Of a stretch of 45,795 nt of DNA, positions 26,786-35,188 are shown one piece after another. The first letter of the stretch is position 1. Each line of letters opens with the position of its first letter. A model generated the notes under the pieces. That model was not told the DNA's origin, did not search any database, and worked only from the letters and a program-made list of their open reading frames with translations. A program made the translations under genes and the position numbers. Source of the stretch: an uncultured Bacilli bacterium (GTDB lineage: Bacteria > Bacillota_I > Bacilli_A > RF39 > UBA660); NCBI GenBank assembly GCA_947588925.1, contig CANQAT010000003.1, forward strand, positions 1 to 45,795, given 5' to 3'.

Positions 26786-26786
26786 A

Positions 26787-27269
26787 TTGAAAAAAATATT
26801 GATTTCGCTACTGTTTATACATTTTATAACTGGTTGTTCTAATAATAGTATAACAAAATACATAGAAAAAAATATGAATTTAGATGTATCATCTTGCAAG
26901 GTTATAGAAAGTAGTGATACTCACGGGGGATTTTTAGGTGATGGAGAGACCATTTTTAAAGCAGATTGCTCTAGTGTTAAAGATGAAATATTAAGTGAGC
27001 TTAAAACTTGGAATGCTTTGCCACTTTCTCAAAATCTAGATGTAATTATGTATGGTGGGACTTTAGATGGAACTACTTATGGATATGATTTTGGTATAAA
27101 AAATGGTATTCCTAAAATAGATAACGGATATTATTACTTTATAGATAGAAGTAATTATGCAAAAGATATAAATAGTGATAAAGATATTTTTAGAATTTCA
27201 TTTAATTTTGATATAGCACTTTACGATATAGACACTAATACATTTTATTTTTACAAAATAGATACATAA
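26787..27269 (+). CDS. Hypothetical lipoprotein with TTG start
   Basis: This 160-aa protein starts at TTG 26787, with AGGAG ending 6 bases upstream. The signal peptide (MKKILISLLFIHFITGC) is a clear lipobox with C17. The mature part contains a possible disulfide pair (C38 and C61) and a C-terminal beta-rich region. I do not recognise the family. It is translationally close to the upstream lipoprotein gene (1-base gap), suggesting a common transcript with the bile salt hydrolase. Confidence 0.78.
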   Translation: MKKILISLLFIHFITGCSNNSITKYIEKNMNLDVSSCKVIESSDTHGGFLGDGETIFKADCSSVKDEILSELKTWNALPLSQNLDVIMYGGTLDGTTYGYDFGIKNGIPKIDNGYYYFIDRSNYAKDINSDKDIFRISFNFDIALYDIDTNTFYFYKIDT

Positions 27270-27310
27270 ACTAGTGTCTTTTTCTATTTCCAAGAGTATC
27301 GGCTTAATAT

Positions 27311-27338
27311 AACTTTTGGAAATATTTTTCCAAAAGTT
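27311..27338. promoter_or_regulatory. Candidate operator: perfect inverted repeat at -35
   Basis: AACTTTTGGAAA, 4-base spacer, then its exact complement. The repeat ends on the first two bases of the TTGACT -35 box. No T-run follows on either strand, so it is not a terminator. Confidence 0.6.
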
Positions 27339-27365
27339 GACTATGCTTGATTTTAATGATATAAT
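27337..27365 (+). promoter_or_regulatory. Sigma-A promoter of the DUF4143 ATPase gene
   Basis: TTGACT (27337-27342), 17-bp spacer, TATAAT (27360-27365). Confidence 0.85.
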
Positions 27366-27387
27366 TTATTTAGAAAGGAAGAATTAT

Positions 27388-28596
27388 ATGATAGAAAGGG
27401 TAGAATATTTAGACGAATTAAAAAGATGGAAAGATAAGAATTTAATAAAAGTAGTAACTGGAATAAGAAGATGTGGTAAATCCACACTATTTGAACTTTT
27501 TATAGAATATTTAAAGAGTACAGGAGTTAAAGATAACCAAATAATATCAATAAATTTAGAGAGTTTAGATTATCAATTTTCTAATTATAAAGAGTTATAT
27601 GACTATGTAAATAAGAAAATAACTTCAAATAATAAATACTATGTTTTTTTAGATGAAGTTCAAAATGTACCTGAATTTCAAAGAGCCGTTGATTCACTTT
27701 ATATAAAAGAAAATGTAGATGTTTATATAACTGGTTCAAATGCATATCTTTTATCTGGAGAACTTGCCACACTACTTTCAGGAAGATACGTAGAAATAAA
27801 AATGTTGCCTTTATCTTTTAAAGAGTATGTAACTGCATTTAATGGAAATAACAATTATCAACAATTATTTCTTGATTATATGAAAAATGGAGGCATGCCG
27901 GGGAATATAGATATATTAAAAACCAATTCAAATGATGTTGATAAATATTTAGATGGAATATTTTCAACAATAGTATATAAGGATATAATGTCTAGAAATA
28001 ATATAACTGATAAAATGCTTTTAGAAAGTGTATTAAAATATATATTTGATAGTATAGGAAGTCCAGTTTCAACAAAAAAAATAAGCGATACATTAACTAG
28101 TAAAGGGTTATCTACGAGTAATCATACTGTTGAAAATTATATAACTGCATTTATAGAGAGTTTTCTAATATATAAAGCAGAGAGGTTTGATGTAAAGGGT
28201 AAAAATTTACTTGCTAGAGACTATAAATATTATGTAGTTGATTCAGGTTTAAGAAGTTATCTTTTAGGCAAGAAATCAGATAGTGATATGGGTCATATAC
28301 TAGAAAATATAGTTTATCTTGAATTATTAAGAAGAGGATATAAGGTATATGTTGGAAAAGTAGATGATTTAGAAATAGATTTTGTCGCTTCTAATAGAGA
28401 TGGATTAAAGTATTATCAAGTTGCCCTTACTTTGAGAGATGAAAAAGTTCTTGAAAGAGAACTTAAGTCATTACAAAAAACAGGAGACTTTTATCCAAAG
28501 TATCTTTTAACTCTTGATATGGATTTAGAAGCAGATTATAATGGTATAAAAAAGATAAACGTTGTAGATTGGTTATTAAATGGGGATAAAGACTAG
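27388..28596 (+). CDS. AAA family ATPase with DUF4143 domain
   Basis: This 402-aa protein has an AAA_14 domain with Walker A GIRRCGKST (about residues 23-31), Walker B YYVFLDEVQN and a sensor-like YITGSNAYLLSGEL. A C-terminal DUF4143 domain follows, with the nuclease-like segment LEIDFVASNRDG and downstream KYYQVA. Such ATPases are common in gut bacteria and archaea, and their role is not established. The ATG at 27388 follows AAAGGAAG; an earlier in-frame start lies upstream of the -35 box. It has its own promoter with an inverted repeat across -35, so regulated expression is likely. Confidence 0.88.
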   Translation: MIERVEYLDELKRWKDKNLIKVVTGIRRCGKSTLFELFIEYLKSTGVKDNQIISINLESLDYQFSNYKELYDYVNKKITSNNKYYVFLDEVQNVPEFQRAVDSLYIKENVDVYITGSNAYLLSGELATLLSGRYVEIKMLPLSFKEYVTAFNGNNNYQQLFLDYMKNGGMPGNIDILKTNSNDVDKYLDGIFSTIVYKDIMSRNNITDKMLLESVLKYIFDSIGSPVSTKKISDTLTSKGLSTSNHTVENYITAFIESFLIYKAERFDVKGKNLLARDYKYYVVDSGLRSYLLGKKSDSDMGHILENIVYLELLRRGYKVYVGKVDDLEIDFVASNRDGLKYYQVALTLRDEKVLERELKSLQKTGDFYPKYLLTLDMDLEADYNGIKKINVVDWLLNGDKD

Positions 28597-28611
28597 TGTT
28601 TTTTTTCTTTA

Positions 28612-28622
28612 TGTGTTATAAT
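28612..28622 (+). promoter_or_regulatory. Extended -10 promoter of small membrane protein gene
   Basis: TGTGTTATAAT, 25 bases upstream of the ATG. Confidence 0.6.
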
Positions 28623-28646
28623 TGAATTGTAAACATAGGAGGCATT

Positions 28647-29009
28647 ATGCAATCTAAAAAGTACATAATTATCAAGTTTTATCTTAAATACTTAATACTT
28701 TTATTACTATTTAAAGTTATATGGGTATTTCAATACTTTGATAATTATTTTATAGTATATATACCACTATCATATTTAGTAGTAAAATATACTTTTATAT
28801 ATCCTTTAGAAAAGAATAAATATACAAAAAAAGATTATTTATTGCCAGTAATTATAGGATATACAATATTGAATTTAATTTTTAGAATGCATTTATTATA
28901 CGATATATGTATCATAGTATTTTTACTAGTATTAAAAGATAAAAATGCGCAGATTGAACAAGAAACTAGTAAATATATTAAAGAATATTATGAGAAGAAA
29001 AATAAATAG
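28647..29009 (+). CDS. Small membrane protein
   Basis: This 120-aa protein has about four hydrophobic segments (residues about 11-30, 33-50, 65-80 and 85-98) and a charged C-terminal tail (EYYEKKNK). AGGAGGC precedes the ATG. No family recognised. It lies 11 bases upstream of a DUF5301-like lipoprotein gene and close to the third ABC transporter, so these may act together. Confidence 0.7.
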   Translation: MQSKKYIIIKFYLKYLILLLLFKVIWVFQYFDNYFIVYIPLSYLVVKYTFIYPLEKNKYTKKDYLLPVIIGYTILNLIFRMHLLYDICIIVFLLVLKDKNAQIEQETSKYIKEYYEKKNK

Positions 29010-29020
29010 GGTGATTTTTA

Positions 29021-29404
29021 ATGAAGAAAAATTTATTTGTTTTAACAGTTATACTTTTTTCAGGTTTATTAATTGGGTGTTCTAGCAAAACATACAATAT
29101 AGACTTGCCAGATAAAAGTGATATAGAAAGCATTACAGTTTTAAATGATGGTATATTAAAAGATATAAGTGAAAATGAATTTGAAACTATATTTGATATA
29201 TTAAAAAATAAAGAAACAAAAGAGGATAGTATTCAAGATGGACCTGTAGGTGTGTCTAATTATATTACTTTAACGCTCCATACAGAAAGTAAAAAATATA
29301 CAGTATATGTATATGAAAAAGGGAGTAAATATTATATAGAACAACCTTATAATGGTATTTATAAAATATCAAGTGATGAATACGATATACTTAAACAAGT
29401 ATAA
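29021..29404 (+). CDS. DUF5301-like lipoprotein
   Basis: The 127-aa protein has a lipobox LIGC (C20). The mature part (DIESITVLNDG, NYITLTLHTESKKYTVYVYE and GSKYYIEQPYNGIYKISSDE) resembles the small DUF5301 domain found in lipoproteins of Bacillota. The ribosome site is weak (AGGGTGA). It probably shares a transcript with the preceding small membrane protein. Its position 126 bases before an FtsX-type ABC transporter is compatible with an accessory role in that system, but this is only context. Confidence 0.75.
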   Translation: MKKNLFVLTVILFSGLLIGCSSKTYNIDLPDKSDIESITVLNDGILKDISENEFETIFDILKNKETKEDSIQDGPVGVSNYITLTLHTESKKYTVYVYEKGSKYYIEQPYNGIYKISSDEYDILKQV

Positions 29405-29530
29405 GATGTTTAAATTAGTTTGCGCAACTAAAAAGATAGATAGGTCAACTAAAATTATTCTATTTGCAACTAAAACTATGTATATTTTAAATAAAAAATG
29501 TAGTAAACTTAAATCGTTAAGGAGGATTTT

Positions 29531-32122
29531 ATGATAGAACTTAAAAATGTATGTAAGACATACAAATCAAAAAAGGGAAGTAAGACAAAAGCACTCAATA
29601 ATATATCTTTAAAGTTTGATGAAAAAGGTATGACTTTTATACTTGGTAAAAGTGGAAGTGGTAAGTCCACACTTTTAAACATACTTGGAGGACTTGATAA
29701 ATACGATAGTGGAGATATGCTAATACTAGGTAAGAGTAGTAAGGACTTTAATGCTTCTTTATTTGACTCATATAGAAATACCTATGTTGGATTTGTATTT
29801 CAAGAGTTTAATATATTAGAAGACTATAACGTATACGAAAATATCGTTTTAGCCTTACAGTTACAACAAAAGGATATAGATAAAGAAAAAATAGATAACT
29901 TACTTGATAAATTAGAGCTAAGTGATTTAAAAACTAGAAAAGTTAACGAACTATCAGGTGGACAAAAACAAAGAGTCGCAATCGCACGCGCACTAATAAA
30001 AGACCCTAAAATAATACTTGCAGATGAACCAACTGGAAATCTCGATAGTAAAACAGGTAAACAAGTTATGGACTTACTAAAAGAAATAAGTAAAGAAAAA
30101 CTTGTAATTATAGTTTCACACGATACAGAATCCGCTGATAAATATGGTGATAGAATAATTGAAATTAAAGATGGTAGCGTTATAAAAGATACAAAAGAGT
30201 GTGTAACTAAAGGTGATAAAGATACCTATAAACCTATTAAATCAAAACTACCATTTAAAGATAGTTTTAAACTTGGAATAGGTAGTTTAAGACATAAAAA
30301 AATTAAATTAGTATTTACAATATTACTTACAATAGGCACTTTACTATTTTTAAGTATTATGGATACATTGTCAAATTATAATGTAGAAGAAGCTCATTCA
30401 AAACTATTAGTAGATAAAAAAGAAGAATCTATAAAAATAGAAAAGTATTATTTCTTTAATAAAAAGTATGATAAATATGACTTTTATAATAAAGACCAAG
30501 TTAAATTAACTATAGAAGATGAAAAATATATAAATTCAAAACTTAAAAATAAGTATTATCCTATATATAAATTACAGGAGTCATACTCATTTATGCAAAT
30601 TGGTGAGGCATTAAAGATAGGAGATATCGCCCACAATAGTTTTTATTTAGAAATGGGTGCGTACCGAACTTTAAATATAGTAGTTGTAGATAATTTTAAC
30701 GATTTTACAAAAGAAAAAATAATAGGAAGATATCCTAGTAATTATAATGAAATATTAATTCCAAATTATATGGCTGATTTAATTATTGAGGGTGGTATTA
30801 CAACTTATGAGAAAAACGATGTAGATGAGTTTAGTGATGATTATACATTTAAGCCTAAAGATTATGAAGATATAATAAATAGTAATAAAACATTCTATTT
30901 TGGAAGTAAAGGTAAAGTAAAAATAGTTGGAATAATAGATTATGATTTATCTAAATATAATTCATTAAAAAATAAAGAATATGATTATGGTGCTATGACT
31001 GATGAGCAATATGATTTACTTGATGAACTTATTTTAAAAGAAAAAAATTTATATAATAATGTCTATGTAACTAATGGATTTATAGAAAAACTAGATGTTG
31101 CTAATATAGAAGAGTTAGATGAAAATACTGTTTTCTTTAATTTAGATAGTGATAGTATAGATTTACAAAGAGAGGGTTATTATATAGCCCCAGCAATACT
31201 TCAAAATGAATTAGAGTATTATGATGGAACTAAGTGGGTAAAAACTAAAAAGTTAAATAAAAACGATGTTATTATAAATATATATCAATTAATGCAAGGC
31301 TCTTCACAAGACTACGAAAAAGGATTAGAAAAGTATATTTCAAATAATCCAGATGTAGATGTAGAAACACTAGAGAAAAGATACTTTGTTAATTACATAA
31401 AAGATTTTGATGTAATCGGTAAAAAAGTAAATCTAAAAGTTAAAAATAGAATTGATGAAGTCGTTAACGATTATAAAGATTTAAACATTATTGGTATTAC
31501 AGGATTTAGTGATACTCAAAGTAGAAATTATTATTTATCTAATGATTTAGTTGGCGAATATAAAATAGAAGTAATACAAAAAACTGGTTATCTTGTACCA
31601 ATGTCAGATTATAAAGACTTTAAATATATGTTAACTACATTCCCTTATAATAGTGAAATACAAGCAGTCACACCTTATAGTGAAGAAGTTACAATGCTTG
31701 TAAGGACTATAGATATATTAAAAGATATAGCATTCTATGTAAGTTTAGTATTATTTATATTTACAGTATTTTTGATAGGTAACTTTATTATGACAAGTAT
31801 TCACTACCGTAAAAAGGAGATTGGAGTTTTAAGGGCACTTGGAGCAAGAAGTTTTGATATTGTTAAGATATTCTTATGGGAAGGTATTGTAATGTCATTC
31901 ATATCAGCTACTATTGCATCAATATTACTTGTTTTAGTAACTAATTTACTAAATAATGTAATTATGGCAGGTACAAATTTGATACTAACACCTTTTATAC
32001 TTAATATAAGACAGTTTGTATTAATATATTTAGTTGTATTTATAGTAACTATTATATCAAGTATTATACCGATAATTAAGATATCTAAAATGAAACCAAT
32101 AGACGCTATATTAAATAAATAG
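29531..32122 (+). CDS. ABC transporter, fused ATPase and FtsX-like permease (copy 3)
   Basis: This 863-aa protein has the same layout as the genes at 20046 and 22694 but is more diverged. It keeps Walker A GKSGSGKST, LSGGQKQRVAIARAL, ILADEPTGNLDS and SHD. A membrane helix near 262-280 is followed by a large extracytoplasmic domain and three C-terminal helices with RKKEIGVLRALGAR. The outside domain shares landmarks with the other copies (FKPKDYEDI, then FYFGSKGKVKIVGIID). AAGGAGG precedes the ATG. It follows a lipoprotein gene and has a terminator. Substrate unknown. Confidence 0.9.
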   Translation: MIELKNVCKTYKSKKGSKTKALNNISLKFDEKGMTFILGKSGSGKSTLLNILGGLDKYDSGDMLILGKSSKDFNASLFDSYRNTYVGFVFQEFNILEDYNVYENIVLALQLQQKDIDKEKIDNLLDKLELSDLKTRKVNELSGGQKQRVAIARALIKDPKIILADEPTGNLDSKTGKQVMDLLKEISKEKLVIIVSHDTESADKYGDRIIEIKDGSVIKDTKECVTKGDKDTYKPIKSKLPFKDSFKLGIGSLRHKKIKLVFTILLTIGTLLFLSIMDTLSNYNVEEAHSKLLVDKKEESIKIEKYYFFNKKYDKYDFYNKDQVKLTIEDEKYINSKLKNKYYPIYKLQESYSFMQIGEALKIGDIAHNSFYLEMGAYRTLNIVVVDNFNDFTKEKIIGRYPSNYNEILIPNYMADLIIEGGITTYEKNDVDEFSDDYTFKPKDYEDIINSNKTFYFGSKGKVKIVGIIDYDLSKYNSLKNKEYDYGAMTDEQYDLLDELILKEKNLYNNVYVTNGFIEKLDVANIEELDENTVFFNLDSDSIDLQREGYYIAPAILQNELEYYDGTKWVKTKKLNKNDVIINIYQLMQGSSQDYEKGLEKYISNNPDVDVETLEKRYFVNYIKDFDVIGKKVNLKVKNRIDEVVNDYKDLNIIGITGFSDTQSRNYYLSNDLVGEYKIEVIQKTGYLVPMSDYKDFKYMLTTFPYNSEIQAVTPYSEEVTMLVRTIDILKDIAFYVSLVLFIFTVFLIGNFIMTSIHYRKKEIGVLRALGARSFDIVKIFLWEGIVMSFISATIASILLVLVTNLLNNVIMAGTNLILTPFILNIRQFVLIYLVVFIVTIISSIIPIIKISKMKPIDAILNK

Positions 32123-32146
32123 TATATAAATAAAATGGGTTAAGTT

Positions 32147-32184
32147 AAAAATGTAAAAATTTTGCACTATTTTTACATTTTTTT
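32147..32184 (+). terminator. Intrinsic terminator after ABC copy 3
   Basis: AAAAATGTAAAAA / TTTTTACATTTTT with a 10-base loop, then T. Confidence 0.75.
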
Positions 32185-32189
32185 GAATA

Positions 32190-32211
32190 AAAAAAGAGTA
32201 ATTTTACTCCA
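32190..32211 (-). terminator. Intrinsic terminator after rpsT
   Basis: On the minus strand GAGTAA and TTACTC pair, overlapping the stop codon, followed by seven T. Confidence 0.7.
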
Positions 32212-32467
32212 TTGAATTAACTTTTTTACTTAATCTTGATTTGTTTCTAGCTCCAGTTTTTTTAGAAGTTACTCCTTTACTAGACGCTTTATCTATAGCT
32301 TTAATAGCTACTTTTAATTTATTGTTTGCGCTTTCTTTATCTTTTGCTGCAACAGCTCTTTCTACGTTTTTAATAGCAGTTTTCATACTAGCTGCAAATT
32401 CGTTATTAACTTTTTCTTTCTTTTCATTAACTAAAACTCTTTTTTTAGCATTTTTTAAATTTGGCAT
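32204..32467 (-). CDS. rpsT: 30S ribosomal protein S20
   Basis: This 87-aa basic protein (MPNLKNAKKRVLVNEKKEKV...KTGARNKSRLSKKVNSME) has the typical S20 N-terminus, helical bundle and KKTGARNKSRLSKKVN C-terminal signature. It binds 16S rRNA in the small subunit. The ATG at 32467 follows GGAGGTGAACTT; a longer frame upstream has no support. It is divergent from gpr, a pair of neighbours also seen in Bacillus-type genomes. Its terminator overlaps the stop codon. Confidence 0.96.
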   Translation of the reverse strand: MPNLKNAKKRVLVNEKKEKVNNEFAASMKTAIKNVERAVAAKDKESANNKLKVAIKAIDKASSKGVTSKKTGARNKSRLSKKVNSME

Positions 32468-32565
32468 AAGTTCACCTCCAAGCCACATATACCCATATTT
32501 TAGCAAAAATTATAAAAAAATGCAATAAAATAAATAAAATTGTTAAAAATAATATTGGTGATTTT

Positions 32566-33585
32566 ATGAATAAAGAAGTAGATCTTAGCAAATATCAAAT
32601 AAGGACTGACCTTGCAATAGATTACGTGAATGAAAATAAAGAGTTAAAGGGAGTTAAATATAAAACTGAAGTAGTAAATGGAATTAAAGTTACAAATGTT
32701 GAACTTGAATTAGAAAATGAACTATCTAAAAAGAAAGGCAAATATATTACTTTAGAATTTGAAGATGTAACTGATTATAAAAATAGAGATAATATTATTA
32801 GTACTTTGACATTTGTATTAAAAAAATTAATTAAACCTAAGAAAAACTCTTTTGGATTAATAGTAGGGCTAGGAAATGATTCTTCTACTCCTGATTCGCT
32901 TGGCCCACTCGTTGTAAAAGATATAATAGTTACTAATCATCTTTATTTATTGAATGAACTTAGTAGTGGTTACAAAAGACTTGCCGCAATATCTCCAGGA
33001 GTTATGGGTGAAACTGGTATTGAAACCAGTGATATAATAGAGGCAATAGTAAAAAAAGTAAAACCTAGTTATTTAATCGCAGTAGATTCACTTGCAAGTA
33101 AATCTATAGAAAGACTTAACAAAACTATTCAAATAACTGATACTGGAATTCATCCGGGAAGTGGAGTCGATAACAAAAGAAAAGAATTAAGCTTTGAGTC
33201 ACTAGGTATACCAGTTATTGCTATTGGAGTTCCAACAGTTGTAGATGCATCTATTATAGTTTCAGATACTATTAACTTTATATATAAAAATTATGCATTT
33301 AATAAAGAATATATGAAAGATCCTAAGAGTAAATTTACATTTAATAATGTTAATTATCTAAGTAAAAAAATAAAAGAAAATAAATTAGATAAAGAAAAGC
33401 TATTAGGATTAGTAGGAACACTAGATGATGAAGAGTTGGAGGCACTTATATATGAAGTATTAAATCCAGTAGGCTACAATTTGATGGTAACGCCAAAAGA
33501 AATAGATTTTATTATAGAAAAATTGTCGAAAGTCATATCTATTTCTATAAATAATTCAATTCATAATATTGACAGAAATAAATAA
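32566..33585 (+). CDS. gpr: Germination (spore) protease GPR
   Basis: This 339-aa protease degrades small acid-soluble proteins during spore germination. The N-terminus (LSKYQIRTDLAID) matches the self-cleaved propeptide region. The core motifs GLGNDSSTPDSLGP (D110) and AVDSLAS (D174) carry the two aspartates required in this family, and TGIHPGSGVDNKRKELS, then GIPVIAIGVPTVVDA are intact. Length is slightly below the usual 360-370. Together with the SpoVIF-like gene at 37879 it indicates sporulation capacity. It lies divergent from rpsT and upstream of the pilin triplet. Confidence 0.95.
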   Translation: MNKEVDLSKYQIRTDLAIDYVNENKELKGVKYKTEVVNGIKVTNVELELENELSKKKGKYITLEFEDVTDYKNRDNIISTLTFVLKKLIKPKKNSFGLIVGLGNDSSTPDSLGPLVVKDIIVTNHLYLLNELSSGYKRLAAISPGVMGETGIETSDIIEAIVKKVKPSYLIAVDSLASKSIERLNKTIQITDTGIHPGSGVDNKRKELSFESLGIPVIAIGVPTVVDASIIVSDTINFIYKNYAFNKEYMKDPKSKFTFNNVNYLSKKIKENKLDKEKLLGLVGTLDDEELEALIYEVLNPVGYNLMVTPKEIDFIIEKLSKVISISINNSIHNIDRNK

Positions 33586-33598
33586 ATTGTGATATATT
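33569..33598 (+). promoter_or_regulatory. Promoter of pilin gene 1
   Basis: TTGACA (33569-33574), 18-bp spacer, TATATT (33593-33598), overlapping the end of gpr. Confidence 0.75.
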
Positions 33599-33629
33599 TA
33601 TATCATAGGTAAAGTAAGGTGGTGAAAAA

Positions 33630-34043
33630 ATGAAAAATAAAGGTTTTACATTGATAGAATTATTAGCAGTTATCGTAATACTTGCAATCATTGCATTAAT
33701 TGCAACACCAATCATACTAGGAATTATAAATGACGCAAGAACTGAAGCAAAGAAACGTTCTGCAGAACTTGCTTATTCAGGTGTAGAGTACGCAGTAACA
33801 TCATACATGTTTGAACATAGTGGTAACGTTCCAGGAACAGTAAATGATTTAAAAGATCATTTTAGAGCAGACAATGTTACTTTTACAGTATCTGGAGATA
33901 CAGCAACAATAACAGATAAAGCAAATAATAAATTATGTACAGTAACATATGTTGCTGGAGAAAATGGTAAAGAAGCTGCATTCAAAGTAACATGCGAGGG
34001 ATTAATGGATGAAAAATTAATCACAGTAGGTACTTCAAAATAA
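33630..34043 (+). CDS. Type IV pilin-like protein (tandem copy 1)
   Basis: The 137-aa protein begins MKNKGFTLIELLAVIVILAI (prepilin signal, cleavage after the first G, E at +5), followed by the alpha-helical spine to about residue 70. A small C-terminal domain holds two cysteines (KLCTVTY and KVTCEGLM) that may form the D-loop disulfide of a type IV pilin. Its repetition and simple domain suit a major structural pilin. AAGGTGGTG precedes the ATG. No assembly genes (ATPase, platform, peptidase) are in the window. It is one of three close paralogues in a row. Confidence 0.88.
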   Translation: MKNKGFTLIELLAVIVILAIIALIATPIILGIINDARTEAKKRSAELAYSGVEYAVTSYMFEHSGNVPGTVNDLKDHFRADNVTFTVSGDTATITDKANNKLCTVTYVAGENGKEAAFKVTCEGLMDEKLITVGTSK

Positions 34044-34064
34044 AACTCATACTTGAGTTTTTTT
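34042..34064 (+). terminator. Intrinsic terminator after pilin 1
   Basis: AAAACTCA / TGAGTTTT with a 4-base loop, then T. The same hairpin follows pilin 3. Confidence 0.75.
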
Positions 34065-34106
34065 CTTGTTTTTAAAGTAATATTGCAACATTTCTTCGAA
34101 AAAATA

Positions 34107-34136
34107 TTGACAAAAATAGATAAAAAGTGATATATT
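34107..34136 (+). promoter_or_regulatory. Promoter of pilin gene 2
   Basis: TTGACA (34107-34112), 18-bp spacer, TATATT (34131-34136). Confidence 0.8.
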
Positions 34137-34167
34137 TATACTGTAGGTGAGGTAAGGTGGTGAGAAA

Positions 34168-34575
34168 ATGAGAAATAAAGGTTTTACACTTATAGAATTA
34201 TTAGCAGTAATAGTAATACTTGCAATAATTGCATTAATCGCAACACCAATCATACTAGGAATTATAAATGACGCAAGAACAGAGGCAAAGAAACGTTCTG
34301 CAGAACTTGCTTATTCAGGTGTAGAGTACGCAATTACATCATATATGTTTGAACATAGTGGTAACGTTCCAGGGTCAGTAGCTGATTTAAAAGATCACTT
34401 TAAAGCAGACAATGTTACTTTTGATTCTTCAAATGGAAAAATAACAGATAAAGCAGGAACTGAATTATGTACAGTATCATATGAAAATGGAGCTGAAGGT
34501 AAACAAGCTGCTTTCAAAGTAACATGTGGAGACTTAATGGAAACAAAGCTTATTACTGTTGGAACTTCAAAATAG
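34168..34575 (+). CDS. Type IV pilin-like protein (tandem copy 2)
   Basis: The 135-aa paralogue of the gene at 33630 starts MRNKGFTLIELLAVIVILAI. It is almost identical over the first 75 residues; differences concentrate in the C-terminal tip (VTFDSSNGKITDKAGTELCT and SYENGAEGKQAAFKVTCGDLM). The two cysteines are kept. It has its own promoter, leader with AAGGTGGTG and terminator, so it is not simply part of an operon with copy 1. Confidence 0.88.
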   Translation: MRNKGFTLIELLAVIVILAIIALIATPIILGIINDARTEAKKRSAELAYSGVEYAITSYMFEHSGNVPGSVADLKDHFKADNVTFDSSNGKITDKAGTELCTVSYENGAEGKQAAFKVTCGDLMETKLITVGTSK

Positions 34576-34614
34576 CATCATGAATTAACTATAAAAAAAC
34601 AATACCAAAAATAT

Positions 34615-34637
34615 AAGTAGCAAATAGCTACTTTTTT
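34615..34637 (+). terminator. Intrinsic terminator after pilin 2
   Basis: AAGTAGC / GCTACTT with a 5-base loop, then T. Confidence 0.75.
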
Positions 34638-34657
34638 GATATTACTTTGCAAAGATA

Positions 34658-34687
34658 TTGACAAAAATAGGTAAAATGTGATAAATT
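34658..34687 (+). promoter_or_regulatory. Promoter of pilin gene 3
   Basis: TTGACA (34658-34663), 18-bp spacer, TAAATT (34682-34687). Confidence 0.75.
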
Positions 34688-34718
34688 TATATCGTAGGTA
34701 AAGTAAGGTGGTGAAAAA

Positions 34719-35126
34719 ATGAAAAATAAAGGTTTTACACTTATAGAATTATTAGCAGTTATCGTAATACTTGCAATCATTGCATTAATCGCAACACCAA
34801 TCATATTAGGAATAATTAACGACGCAAGAACTGAAGCAAAGAAACGTTCTGCAGAATTAGCATACTCAGGAGTAGAATATGCAATTACATCATATATGTT
34901 TGAACACAGTGGTAACGTCCCAGGATCATTAGCTGATTTAAAAGATCATTTTAAAGCAGATAATGTTACTTTTGATTCTACAAATGGAGAAATAAAAGAT
35001 AAAGCAGGAACTAAACTATGTACAGTATCATATGTACAAGGCACTGAAGGTAAACAAGCTGCTTTCAAAGTAACTTGTGATAAATTGATGGATGAAAAAT
35101 TAATCACAGTAGGTACTTCAAAATAA
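34719..35126 (+). CDS. Type IV pilin-like protein (tandem copy 3)
   Basis: The 135-aa third copy starts MKNKGFTLIELLAVIVILAI and is closest to copy 2 in the C-terminal domain (VTFDSTNGEIKDKAGTKLCT) but shares its last residues (LMDEKLITVGTSK) and terminator with copy 1. This mosaic suggests gene conversion among the copies. Both cysteines are kept. It has its own promoter and ribosome site. Confidence 0.88.
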   Translation: MKNKGFTLIELLAVIVILAIIALIATPIILGIINDARTEAKKRSAELAYSGVEYAITSYMFEHSGNVPGSLADLKDHFKADNVTFDSTNGEIKDKAGTKLCTVSYVQGTEGKQAAFKVTCDKLMDEKLITVGTSK

Positions 35127-35150
35127 AACTCATACTTGAGTTTTTTTTTT
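35125..35150 (+). terminator. Intrinsic terminator after pilin 3
   Basis: AAAACTCA / TGAGTTTT hairpin identical to the one after pilin 1, with a longer T-run. Confidence 0.8.
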
Positions 35151-35188
35151 CTTAATGATATAATACTTTTGTTTGAAAGGGGTGCCTT

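Noticed and set aside
29352-29534. 60-aa ORF between the lipoprotein and ABC copy 3
   Set aside because: It overlaps the lipoprotein gene in another frame, has no ribosome site and looks like composition-driven noise.
32241-32528. Plus-strand ORF with many hydrophobic residues over rpsT
   Set aside because: It is the antisense of the Lys/Ala-rich rpsT gene.
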